Shown: positions 38,990 through 50,900 of the stretch, in pieces
Position numbering within the stretch: the first letter of the stretch is position 1
Layout of the letters: each line of letters begins with the position of its first letter
From: Hydractinia symbiolongicarpus
Taxonomy: Eukaryota > Cnidaria > Hydrozoa > Anthoathecata > Hydractiniidae
Assembly (NCBI RefSeq): GCF_029227915.1
Contig: NC_079876.1
Coordinates: 27,749,828-27,813,827 of the forward strand
Direction: 5' to 3'
Length of the DNA: 64,000 nucleotides
Made by a program: the position numbers and the translations under genes
The notes under the pieces: generated by a model
What the model was told of the DNA's origin: nothing
Seen by the model: the letters and a program-made list of their open reading frames with translations, nothing else
Databases searched by the model: none

Positions 38990-41398
38990 TTACTTTTCTA
39001 ATTCAAACCCAGCTAAAGTCTGCATTTTTTGCCTGTTGATTTTTTCCTTGCATGTGCAAAGAATCCTGTAAAATGTAAACATACAAATTTGTCTAGTGTA
39101 GATTTTTATTTTTTTTTTAGCTATATACACAATACACTTTTAGGATAATTCAGGAAAACTAACACTCCATCGCAGCTTATTTAGCGATCTGAGGAGGTAA
39201 ACATCACACTTTTATAGCTAAGAGTTTATTAACTAGAAAACACGTTTTTTTGTGATAACTTTTCTTGCCTCGCTTTGTTTTTAATGAAAAGTACACATAA
39301 GTTGTAGTTATCTTATTATTATTAACGTTTCCTGAAAATTTAAAAGAAATTGATACAACAGAAGTTAAAAAACTGGGGAAAACACGCTTTCGTCTCTAAC
39401 AAACTCTCATAAAATCACGATTTTTACCTCCTTTTTTTGATATTGTAAAACGATGGAGAGTCGTAGGAACGTATGTACAATTGTATTATCTTAAAGGTGT
39501 ATTCTTAAAAGTCAAATTGCCATGGAATAACCATCCTACCTGGAAAACGTCAAAATAGACAAATTTCTCATGGCAACGTAAGATTATGGAGCCTGCAACC
39601 TTTTTAGTGAGCTAGCTATATTTTTTATAGCTAGCTAGAAGTTTTCCCTGAAAAACCTTTATAACCTTATAGCTAACTATATACATTTGTGCACAAAAAA
39701 CGTGGTCTTAAAAGTACAAGTTTTGTTGTAAGAAAATTAATTAAACCACAGTCATATGAAAAAGAGCTAACACAACACATCATCTTTACTTTTTTGATGA
39801 GAGAATGTAAAAAAAATACAGGGCAATCAATAGCGAAATTTCTAATCTGAAGACCGCAACACGATCGATCACATGGATAAAAAAATTCACCATCTTTGCG
39901 CAACAAAAAAGTTCTTTAAATGAACTTATTTTACTGACTGCTAAGAATCGCGTTAGGTCATAAGTCCCAGGGACCCGACAGGATTTTAACGGCTTTAGCG
40001 CCACCTCGTCGGTTCGGCCTTTTGGGACTGAACTTATAGCTAGAACTGCAAACAATCCAATAAGCTATGAAGAGGAGGTGGTATTTTAAAGAATTCTTTT
40101 GTTCTTTACGATATCAACAAAGCTCTACTAGCTTTGTTGATATTATAAAAAACAATAGAAAGTATTTTCATCAATAGAAAGTAAGTATTTCTATCAATAG
40201 AAAGTATTCTTCCTGCATACCGGCTTTATTTATTTCGATCTCTTTCTTTACTAAAAAAAAATTGCTCGAGACAATGACATTGTAAAACTTAATTTATTTT
40301 AATAGGAAGATGCAACTAACAAAATGGAAAAATGAAGTGTAAAACAGATAGAAAAACGTAACAAAACATTAAACTTTTTTTGGACCAGAGGAATTTTGAA
40401 AATAAACAAACTATTTCCAAATTGTATTTTTCTGTGTTTGTGAAGTGTAGCACTATATTGAAATTAGTTAATAGTGTCGTAGCAATACATTTTCCTTTTA
40501 TGACAAAGACACGTTAGGTCATTAGAAAATGACTTCGGTTCCATTAGACGGATTTAGCGGAGCAGCGCGCGTAAAAAATTAATACAATATTTTTGTCTAA
40601 TAGAAACAGTTTCTGGTAATTCGTTTCAATACGGTATGTGCTGTGCTGTACGGCTTCTATTTTGTATGCGCGCTATGATGATTTCCTAAACAAGTTTAGT
40701 TGAAATGTGTTTTTGTTACGGAATATTTTTTTTTTTTATACTTGTTTTCATTTATAATATATCGTCTTAAAAGCTATCCGAATCACGTTATTTCACTTTT
40801 GCATTCCGCCATGGAGTAATAGCGATCCGATAAATAATCTACGTTGAAACGACGCATGAGAAATGGAAACGCACCTTCCATCTGATATGCTTTTTAGATA
40901 GCAAATTGGTCGGAAACGAAACGTTTGTGTTTGCGTGACTGAACCAGATAGGGGTGTATCCATAGGTGTTGGGTGCCTACAATGGCAATAAATGAAATCT
41001 GGTCTCTGTTTTTGTCTAGTAAATGGCGGCAGAAATGTGATCAGCAAAACAGATTTGTAGAAAAAGTTACCAGCGACTGACAATACTAATTTATTTGGTG
41101 GCAAAAACACTCACTCGTCACTTCTAAGGTTGAAATTGTAAAAATCATATATAGCTAAAAAACGACAATATTTTTCTTTCATTTAGCTAGCAGCTAGCTA
41201 GCTAGCTAGCTAGGCCAAGGAATAAATCTGTCCTAGTAGGCATATTCAGGAATACATACAAAAAATGTCGTTGTTCGTTATATTGCCAATTATAGCTAGC
41301 TGGGAAATAGAAGTAGTTTTATATGTCTAAATAGATGGAAAGATGTGCATATTTTACATGGGTAGTCTCACAAATATTTAGGGCTGGTATTTATTTAT
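38990..41398. other. Non-coding stretch
   Basis: No supported gene. It contains a 14-bp perfect hairpin at 40111-40143 and GCTAGCTA runs near 39610-39645 and 41185-41215. Minus-strand frames at 39786-40055 and 40793-41110 are locally GC-rich and repeat-like but not assignable. Confidence 0.4.
40111..40143. repeat. Perfect 14-bp hairpin
   Basis: ATATCAACAAAGCT, five-base loop, AGCTTTGTTGATAT. Direct repeats of CAATAGAAAGTA follow to about 40210. Confidence 0.85.
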
Positions 41399-42373
41399 CA
41401 GTCAGGGAAATCCTCTTAAGCTGTAGCTACAGCTTAATTAGTATAGTATAGTATAGTGTATTCTGACAATAATTTCAGGTTACAACAACCTCTAGGGTCA
41501 GCTCATAATAAATAGAAAAAAAACAAAAACAAAAAAAAAACAGAAAATAAAAATAATTAAATAATAAACTCTAAATTAAATAATAAACTTTAGATTATAA
41601 ATAAAATTTGAAAAAAAGGCAATTAAAAAAAAATAATGATCGCAAAACAATCAAACAAACACAAACAAACAAGAAAAGAGTATGATAACAACGAAATTAG
41701 TGAGGTTAATCTCAAAAAAAAAAAAATTGTTCAAACACCCCATTCACAAAGACACTCCTCCCTATCTAATATATGAAATTAGTAATATCCAGATCATAAT
41801 AATATAATTGGTCTTTATCAGACCATAATTTGTCTAGCTTCATTTTAAATGGATTCACTGTGTTACATGACACTGTGTCCTCAGGTAAAGAATTCATTAA
41901 TTAGGATGTATGATAAGTCTAATAAGGCGTTTTATAGCTTATAGGTAGCTAAGATGAGCAAAACTTTGATCGTCGAAAACACACATTTAACTGAATTTTC
42001 CCATCTATCTAAACTGAATAAATCCAATATTTATTTGCATAAAAAACATCTCAAATACATTAGTTTTTTAATAGCACCCCAGAGATTAGGGAAATTTAAA
42101 GTTTTACTGATGCAGTGCAGCTTAAATAGACTATCACTCTACGACGAAACATTGCTTCTATTCCATATCTTTTGAACCCAGGATGCAGGAAATACCTTTT
42201 TATAATGTGGTCAAGCTGACGATAAAAGAGCTGCAAAGGTGATTCTGCTAAAATTTACATTTTTCTACCTCCTAATTTAGATGTTTGTCACTTAATTAAG
42301 CTGTATGATACAGCTTATTTAGGAGATCTTTAAATTAAGCTATACAGCTTAATTAAGAGGATTTTCCAGACTG
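41399..42373. mobile_element. Element with ~21-bp inverted ends and AAGCTGTA palindromes
   Basis: The left end CAGTCAGGGAAATCCTCTTA is mirrored by the right end (reverse complement CAGTCTGGAAAATCCTCTTA). A perfect 22-bp palindrome sits just inside the left end (41416-41437), and related AAGCTGTA/TACAGCTT palindromes lie inside the right end (42290-42360). No target-site duplication was found. Confidence 0.5.
41766..42180 (-). pseudogene. LINE reverse-transcriptase C-terminal remnant
   Basis: On the minus strand, near 41900-41775, the frame reads NSLPEDTVSCNTVNPFKMKL then DKLW, the common C-terminal signature (WNSLPxxVV...SVNxFKxxLDKxW) of CR1/Jockey-like reverse transcriptases. Upstream, KIWNRSNVSS and other pieces are in shifted frames. 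Confidence 0.5.
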
Positions 42374-43164
42374 CTTTTGGCTTAGATATGGGAGTCCTAT
42401 AGTATTTAATGCTCATGCTTGAGTTATGGTGACCCGATAAGAGCTCGCACTCTAACAAACAACATCCCGCAACGTTAAAATCACCTTGGCAAATTTTTAT
42501 AGGATCCCAATTTCATTGTAAAAATGAAAAATAGACGAAGAAAACATTATCCTGCATATTTTATTAAAAACTGAAGGTTCAAATGATTTACTAAAATGCA
42601 GCCCATGCAGTGTGTCATCTCCCCAATTTCCATCACATGGCTAGGGCTATGATAACATTCGCTAGAAAATATTGAATCAGTGTGCCAGTTAGCTTGCTGG
42701 TCAATTCAGTCTCAGCTACACAAGGTTCCAATAACTTGTGATAAAAGAAATCCAAGTCCTCTATTCCGTTTTTACTATGACAAACCAGATCAAGCGTATC
42801 TTCAAGACTTTCAGATGATACATGACCTATAAATAAACAACCTACTTATTTTGTTTTGCAATGACTTAATTGCCTACAAAGCTATCAGAACGGATTGGAG
42901 AGACATTTTGAAATCAAGGTCACATATGTAGAGTAATATGTTACCTATCATTGCAATTTTTCTGAAGAGTGTTTGGGAAACTAAACTTTTTGTACCCTAA
43001 TTAGGTTAGTTTTTGCCTACTTTATCCATGATGTGTCACTTACACAAGGTTACCATAGTTTAATTAGTTGTTTACCCAGTGGCCTTACTGTAAAAAATAG
43101 AAATTTTTATACACGATAATGAAAATTTGGAAAAAAATTAACTTTTTATGCGGGTAATGACATA
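42374..43164. other. Non-coding stretch
   Basis: No gene or named repeat recognised. Confidence 0.35.
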
Positions 43165-44366
43165 CAGTACAGTCTGAATGTAATCTACAGCGGAAGCGAA
43201 ACTAGCATGAATAGTTAAACAGAACAATAACATTGCGAGAACTTTTGTTTTTTTAAGAAAATAATTGCCTCGCTGATAAACAATGACCCCACCCGATCGA
43301 TTGTTTAATCACAATATGTTGCAAGACCAATTTTAGCAATCAATTTTAGCAATCTATTTTGAGCGAACTCTTTTGAAATTTTTAATTGCAGTAATTAAGC
43401 TTTTGCGTTTTAAAAGTTTATAAACAAAAGCGGCGATAGAAATGTTTTTTTGAAATGCATTTTAAAAGTTTAAATCGCATTTTAAATCGCATTTTAAAAG
43501 TTTAAAAACGAATAGCGGCGATAGAATGTTTTTTAGATCGCATTTTAATAGTTTAAAATTGAAAAGAGGTGATAGAAATGTTTTTTTAATCGCATTTTAA
43601 AAGTTTAAAAACAAAAAAGCTGTGATGGAAATGTTTTTTAAGATCCCATTTTAGAAGTTTAAGAACGAAAAACGGCGATAGAAATGTTTTTAAGTTCACA
43701 TTTTAAAAGTTTAAAAACGAATAATGGCAATAGAAATGTTTTTTTAGATCGCATTTTAAAAGTTTATAAATAAAAAGCGGCGATAGAAATGTTTTGTAGA
43801 TTGCATTTTAAAAGTTTTAAATCGAAAAGCGACGATAGAAATGTTTTTTTAAATCGCATTTTAAAAGTTTATAAACGAAAAGCGGTGATAGAAATGTTTT
43901 TTTAAATCGCATTTTAAAAGTTTTAAAACGAAAAGCGGCAATAGAAATTTTTTTTAAGATCACATTTTAAAAGTTTATAAACGAAAAGCGGCATTTAATA
44001 GTTGTGAACAATGCTTCTCGTATGTTTCTTAAATTAAACGTGCTGAAATCTTTTTAAGTAATTAAATCAACAATACATCCTCGCGCAATTTATTATAAAA
44101 CTTTGCGAAAGATTTTTATTATTTAATTACTTCATGCTAATACTTAAGGGAATAGCTTATCAATACATTTACACAACGCATCTTGCTATTACAAGAAATA
44201 TAATTGCTCCGATATTTAGTCGCGAGCGCATTGTTTTTTAACACGCAAATATAAACTCGCAAAATCCTTAAGGGATTTAATTATAACAAAAGACAAACTA
44301 CTGCTGTCTTCCATGCGAAGGTGTGACATTAGCGTGCACGCAGTAGATTACATTCAGACTGTACTG
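43165..44366. mobile_element. Tc1/mariner-type MITE (1202 bp) with tandem-repeat core
   Basis: It is flanked by TA at 43163-43164 and 44367-44368. The ends are 24-bp perfect inverted repeats beginning CAGTACAGTCTGAATGTAAT. Its core (about 43395-43995) is a tandem array of about ten units. No transposase is encoded, so it is non-autonomous. TA target and CAGT-type ends suggest Tc1/mariner mobilisation. Confidence 0.8.
43395..43995. repeat. ~52-bp tandem repeat inside the MITE
   Basis: About ten units of ATCGCATTTTAAAAGTTTA, TAAACGAAAAGCGGCGATAG and AAATGTTTTTTT. The units are 80-95% alike by eye. Confidence 0.9.
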
Positions 44367-44389
44367 TACATGTAAGTGGTGGACAAGAA

Positions 44390-44460
44390 ACTGTCATCAT
44401 CATCATCACTTGTTTAATGTGACTTTTTCCCTTTAAGGGGGTTGCATGGGAATATGTTTA
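44390..44460 (-). repeat. LINE 3'-tail relic with (ATC)n
   Basis: Starts TCATCATCATCATCACTTGT; the reverse strand ends in GATGATGATGATGA like the LINE end at about 38960-38985, and TGCATGGG parallels its AGCATGG block. Confidence 0.35.
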
Positions 44461-44699
44461 TTCTTTTATTATTTTTTATATTATTCTTTAGATTTTTCCT
44501 CCACAGATCCTTGTGCATGGGGCATTTTTCATACTCTGAAAATGCCTGACATCCCCACCTTGCTTTCAAGTTATTTGGCCTAAATATTTTAAGTGCATAG
44601 TAATGACTTCTTTAATTTAATAAAATATATTGATGCTAAATTAGTGTTATTGAGGTTGCAACGTTGTCGATTAAAATTTGAGACATAACTTTGCATGTT

Positions 44700-44745
44700 A
44701 CAGACAGGCAGACAGACACACTTTCTGTATTATTATATGGATTGT
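44700..44745 (-). repeat. Fragment resembling a Helitron-like 5' end
   Basis: On the minus strand, ATATAATAATACAGAAAG is followed by GTGTGTCTGTCTGCCTGTCT. It is similar to the start at 23874 and truncated by the next element. Confidence 0.3.
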
Positions 44746-44747
44746 AA

Positions 44748-45617
44748 AGACCCGAATAGACGGAACAATTTTGTAGATCAATTTTCGAAAACTAATATTT
44801 GTCAGAATATTCTTGAAAAAAATACACTCAAAAATTTTAGGTCAATAATTATTTAATTCTTAAATTGATTTAATTTTTTGTATACATACATGATACAATA
44901 TAAGAAACAATCTGAATTTAATTTGCTGTAACATGCGGAAATCAAGCGCGGCGTTTATCAGTGGTGATAACAAGATTTTGATACCCTTATCTGAGGGTAT
45001 CACTTTGTTCTTACTTAACACCATCTTTTGTATCCAATGATAATTGAGTGGCGAATTTTCATATATCCGTTTTATTCGTATAAATATTAAAACTATATAA
45101 AATTTCGCATTTAAGGGGAAACAAACAATGTATTCTATATCTCTTTTCCCTATATGCGCTTAACTGAGGGTGTACTTATATAAACAGCCATAAAATCTTG
45201 ATTTTTTTGACATTTTACGGTATCATAGCATCTGGCATAAGCGACAACGAAGAAGAAACAAATTGCTCCCTAATCTTTTCAAGCAGTTTTATTTTTTCAC
45301 ATAGAAGAAAAATTAACTCTTGCGTTCATAAAAACATTTAAAATGAATGAAAATTCGAACATGAGTTTCGAAAGGAAGTGAGCAAATGGCGGTTTTCTTT
45401 GAAATAATATTGCTCTGACGAAAAATTGATCTAATAAAATCAAACCAGTTTGATTTTATTAGATTAATATCGAATATTGATTTGTGTTTTTACGTCATTT
45501 GAGTATTATCGTTCTTTTATTTTTTAATAGTATATACACAACAATTTCTGATCAATTTTAGTTCAATATTTTATTTTTAAAATTGATCTGCAAAATTGTT
45601 TGTTGTTATTCGGGCCT
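44748..45617. mobile_element. PIF/Harbinger-type MITE (870 bp)
   Basis: It is flanked by TAA on both sides (44745-44747 and 45618-45620). Inverted ends begin AG(A/G)CCCGAATA and share AACAATTTTG(C/T)AGATCAATTTT further in. A 3-bp TAA duplication with such ends fits Harbinger-type insertion. Inside is a perfect 17-bp-arm palindrome at 45429-45464. Confidence 0.65.
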
Positions 45618-46909
45618 TAATAATTATTTTCTCATAACTGCAAATTTTAATGTTAAAACTTTTTGAAATAAAATCCCTAGCGCCTGGTTATTAAATTTAA
45701 GGACTTGCTAATAACGCAAAAGATTGTGCACAAAACTATTGTTATTAAAAATGTTTTGAATGCACAAATATTATTTTATATTTTTAATCATGTTTTATAA
45801 AAATATCATTTTTCTCAACATTTTATTCTATATATACTTTTTTCAATAAATTATAATTCACTCACAACGTAACTATTGTTCGTAAAAAATGTGTTACTTC
45901 CGTGTTTTTTGTTTCAAAAACTTTCAAAAACATTATATTTCAAAAAATTTTCAGCATGTCTTTTAATGACACGTTTTGCGAATAAAAGTATTTTTTATCT
46001 ATCACTTCAACAGCTGTTTATGTTATATAGCATTTCTCTGTGAAAAAGCTGTATAAGCCTTCTACCGTTTAATAATTTTGAAGGAAACAAAAGTTCCTTT
46101 CAAGCACAACAAATAGGGTAGTCTTGTAGCAATTTTAAAATTGTTTATATGAGTCTTTTCGGATTGTTGTTATGATTGCTTAAAGAGAACCCAAGGTATA
46201 AAATGATGTTTTAGACCTGTTAAGGGATTTACGTTCAAACTATCAATGAATTGATATTATAAAGGCGAATTGATTAACATAATTTTTTTTTTGCCAAATT
46301 GACACTAGTTTGCTCGTCCTAGGCCTTAAATTTATTCTAATGAGCCAATATCTTGGGATCTGCAACTTGGTTTGCAATAAAATTTTCTGGGTAAGCTTGT
46401 ATAGGCCCTATATATTTATTTATAAAATTTGATTGCAAACTGACATGCTGATCTCAAGTTATGGGTTCATCAGCAAGTTACAGTTGTACAAAAATAGATT
46501 TTCTGAAGCAGTAAATGTAATAATATAAGAATTTGAGAAAAAAACGCGAAAATTGCAAAATAAAAATACCACACATCGTAAACTTTTGGTCAAAAAATTT
46601 GTCTGATAAATTGCATCAATTTCTGATCTTTATTGTTGAAATCTGAAACCGGGAAAATTTACTCCCAAGAGGTATACAAAACTCTCGGGTCCGCAGAAGT
46701 TCCGTCCCGAAAAACTTTCTTCCCTTTAATTAATTCCAACTAAAAATGCGCAGTCCCTCATAGAAAAGTTTTGAGTTATTTATATTTAAGAAAAAAAGAA
46801 ACGTGTCATAATAAACTCACATTTTAAAATAAATTGCTAACAAAAAATACAGCCTATCATTCATGGTTGAAAGTCTTGCAATTGAAACGCCCATGGCATT
46901 AAACGGCAT
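45618..46909. other. Non-coding stretch
   Basis: No gene or named repeat recognised. Confidence 0.35.
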
Positions 46910-47420
46910 TTAGTTCACAAAAAATTTTGATGCCACCATCATGTGCCAATTTTTGTCGAAAATAAAGTATTTTTAAATTTTAGCCTAAAATAACATTTAG
47001 GTGACAAAAAATCAAACATTTGTAACGTCATCACTTTTAGCATACTTTATTTGTTAACTATGCCAAATTTGGCCGAAAATGAAGTGGTTTTAATTTTTGG
47101 ACCAATTTTGGCCTAAAATGGCATTAGGTGACAAAAATCAATATTTTGATGTCACCATTATGTTCAGCATACTTTTCTTGTTAACTTTGCCAATTTTTGT
47201 TGAAAATGAAATAGTTTTTAATTTTTGGACTAATTTTGGCCTAAAATGATATTTGAGGTGTCAAAAAATCAAATTTTTAATGTCACCATCATATTCAGCA
47301 TACTTTTCTTGTTAACTTTGCCAATTTTTGTTGAAAATGAAGTAGTTTTCATTTTTGGACCAATTTTGGCCTAAAATGATATTTAGGTGGCAAAAAATAA
47401 AAATTTTGATGTCACCATAC
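46910..47420. repeat. Tandem array of ~130-bp units
   Basis: Four units, each with GATGTCACCATCAT, TTCAGCATACTTTTCTTGTT, GCCAATTTTTGTTGAAAATG and CCAATTTTGGCCTAAAATG in the same order. The first unit is most diverged. Confidence 0.9.
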
Positions 47421-47987
47421 TTTTTTGTGATATGATTTTATTTGTTGTTGTTTATAAATTCTATAGACTCTGTTTTGAAAGTATTCTCAAGTTCATCTTA
47501 CCCAGGTATTATTTTTTTTTCAAAACGGTCTGTTATTCAGTTAAGTTACGTGTATGCAGAAGCTTACATTTGGACTGTACTGCATACTGAAAGTAGTGGG
47601 TTTAATATTTTCCATAGTTTAAGTTTGCTTTTGTATATATTTTTTAAAGAATTTCCAAATATAATTCTAATGCACGATGACCTATAAAATTAAAAAGAGA
47701 AACGTGTCTAGAAAAATTAATGCCTTGCTCATTTTATTTTGTTCTTTTCATTAACCCTTTGAATTAGTGCAGTTAAGCTTTCTGTGTGATTCAAGTTATA
47801 CATATCAGCATCAGTAAGGTAACTAGGTTACAAAGTCTATTCTTCAAAGTCAAACAATGAGAATGTGTTTTTTACTACACTGTTGTGTTCTTGGATTGCA
47901 AGTAGCAGGAACACGTTTTTTTTACCTTATGCATCGCTCAAACAAAACACATGTATTTTCTAGGACACAAGTATATTTTCCCAAAAA
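47421..47987. promoter_or_regulatory. Presumed NUP155 5' flanking region
   Basis: Position directly upstream of the NUP155 start ATG. A possible splice acceptor (TTTTCTAG at about 47964) before the ATG hints that the 5' untranslated region is itself spliced. No specific promoter motif could be assigned. Confidence 0.3.
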
Positions 47988-50900
47988 ATGGAGGTGTTAC
48001 CTGGGAAGCAGTTTGTTCCTGAAATGCTAACAATGTCATTAAAAGAAGTTGATCAACAGATGTTGAATGATTCAAAATCTCCACTTCTAGAAGAACAGCT
48101 GAGTTGTAATGGTAAGTAAATTGGTTTAGTTTATGAGGTAGTATGGTTAATGTTTAATTTAATTTTTGATAGCATTTAACTTTTATACAAATTTGTTTAT
48201 CACGTACAAAGTTTTGGATATAAAACTTGTATGCAACTCAAAAATCCTGGTTTGTGTTTTATAACAAATTTTGTGATAATTTTTGTCACAAATTTAGAAA
48301 TTACAGCTGTAGTGAATCAGGAGACAAAAAGGTGTATGTATCTTTGACAATCGGCCACTTGTGTAAAGGTTGGTGATAGCAAGTAGATCTTTCACACGGA
48401 GCAATTTACATGTGTGATTTAGGGCCTACAGGGATAAATATTTCTGACAGTGTTTGTAGCAGCTCAATTTCCATTCTAAAAGGAAAATATAAAATGATGA
48501 CAAGTGTTGGAAATACAAAAAAAACATTGATGTAGATATTCTAAAAGTGATTTTATTCAATGTAGTTTATCACTTTTCTTTTTTTAATAATCTATTTTTT
48601 AATTTGTCTTCAATTGAAGAGATTGAGGCATTAATTTTAGTATTGCTCCACATTTGTATACAGTGGTAAACTTTCTCTGACATAGTAGTATGCGTAAAAT
48701 AGCCAAAAAATGTTTTTGGCATATAAATAGACGGATTCAAAAGGCTCCAACGGTTAAAACCAAATAATTTACGCTATTACTGCAAAAACACACACAAACG
48801 ACTGCTTGCCTAATGGTTTCTTTTCATAAAAATTAGGCTGGAAGCTTCAAAGCATTTTATTATTTCAGATTTATATATGACTTTCAATAAAATTTAGTGT
48901 ATCCTACTTTATCTGGTATGAAAGACTTTGATTACCCGTTAATTCCAATTTTCACTGACAATGCATCAACAACATCGACATATGAAAAACAGTTAACATC
49001 CATCAAAAGAGTTCCATTGCCAGATGAACTTGTGGAACAGTTTTCACGTATCTTTTCCTAACCACACAGGGTTTGAATTATGAGGTCCTAACTTTCAATT
49101 TACAAAGCGAAATGCGGACTTTGCAAATGGAAGAGATAATGCAGAGATATGTTAAAATTGTGGATCCTGTTTTTTCAATCATTGTTTGTATCGCCTATTT
49201 CTAGAGTGTTTTTTGCAACAAAATAACCATCATTAAAAAGCCCTTTTTGTGCTTCCAGACCACAACTGCAAAGAGGTTTTTTTCTCTTCAGTCAGAATGT
49301 TGATGTGAAATGACTTTATATTTCTAATTCTAACCCTGACCACATAAATCAATTAAATCAATTAAAGCAGTTTAAATCCAATACAGAAAGACCAACCTAA
49401 TCTGCTTAAACAAAATATCCAGTAAAAAACGACGAAAAGGTCCTTAGCTACTATTTAGATATGCAATGTAATTGTGTGATGGGTGTATTTCCTGAAATCA
49501 GCAGAGCATGGTTGGCAATTGACAGTGATATTTATTTTTGGATATATGAAGATGGGTTAGTAAAAGGGTTGAATATAATTTCTTTTTACGTTTTGGTAAT
49601 TTCCTGGTTTTGTGAATTTTGTGAATATTTACGGCTAATTAAAGGATTTTGTTTTCAAACGCATTTATGACTACCGAAATGCTAAATAATAATGCACGGA
49701 ATTTAATTATTTGGATTTTTAGAAGAATGCTACCAACCAGAATTTCTTTTTTCTTCCTTTTTAAAAATTCCTTCCTTGTTATAAATTTCTTAAATATCAA
49801 AATTGTCTGTACAAGATGGATAGATTAATAATTAACAAACTGTCAATTTTTTTTTATGCGTTTGAAGATGAACAAAATTTTAACTAACAGTGACGTAATT
49901 TTCTTAAGGTCTGCACACACTAGGCAGAAACATTCTAATTTTTAGGGTGTGTGTGTTTTAGGACAGATGTTGCATATTATGACGGAATTAAAGAAGTTAT
50001 TTTAGCCGCTGGGCTAATTCAACCTAAAGAAGGTATGTTACACTCATGATCTTGCGCAAAAGCTAAGGTTAGATCTACTGTCATATTTTGTAGAGTGTTC
50101 TTATATTTTTATCAGACACAGCATTGCACTTATGAATTATTAATTAATTTTCAAAAAAAAATTATGAACAAATTATCGAACAAATTTTAATTTGTATGAT
50201 TGCAAACAGAGTCAGTCGTTCAACTCACACAAGCGTTAAATGTGCTTTTCGCTTGCATTAGAATGAATTCGAAAATGCAAAAAAAATATTTTTCTAAATT
50301 GCACTTGTGGTTAAATTAAATTAATAATGCAAACGCTGAACTGCAAAGTAATTATTGTAAGCGTTTTGAAAAATCCACAAGAATCTACTTGTTGGAAAAA
50401 TCCATGGAAATTCACCTTGCAGCTACCATTTTTAACTGACAGACAGCCAGCATATAATATTTTCCTATATCTTCACTTCAAAGTTATGGTTGTACACACT
50501 GGACGTTTTTAGAGAAATAAACGAAAGTGTCGTATTTTCTGCACCTGACATTTTTAATATTTGGAGAGACATTCACATTTCTAACACATTTTAAAAATAC
50601 TCTATTTTTAAAAAATGTCTTTTTTGTGTATGTAACATGGGCAAATACGGAGAGAAAAAAATTCTTATTTCTAAAACATCTCATAAAGTACAATCTCCAT
50701 ATTTTTAGGAATATGTTTACAAAATTATTTAATTATGGATTGATACTATTTTAAATAGACCTTGTCAATTTTTGAGACAACATCTTAAAGATTTTGACAC
50801 ACAACAAAGCAATGTTGTTTTGATGGTAATAACTTCGTAACTTTATATATAATTTTAGGTGTTTTCCATGATCATATCAAGTACCTGCTCTGTGTTACAA

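Noticed and set aside
39786-40055. 89-residue minus frame with KGRTDEVALKPLKSCR
   Set aside because: No recognised domain; GC-richer patch only, probably repeat-derived.
40793-41110. Harbinger-like or other transposase frame on the minus strand
   Set aside because: One short stretch (WIHPYL) is suggestive in another frame, but there are stops and no catalytic residues.
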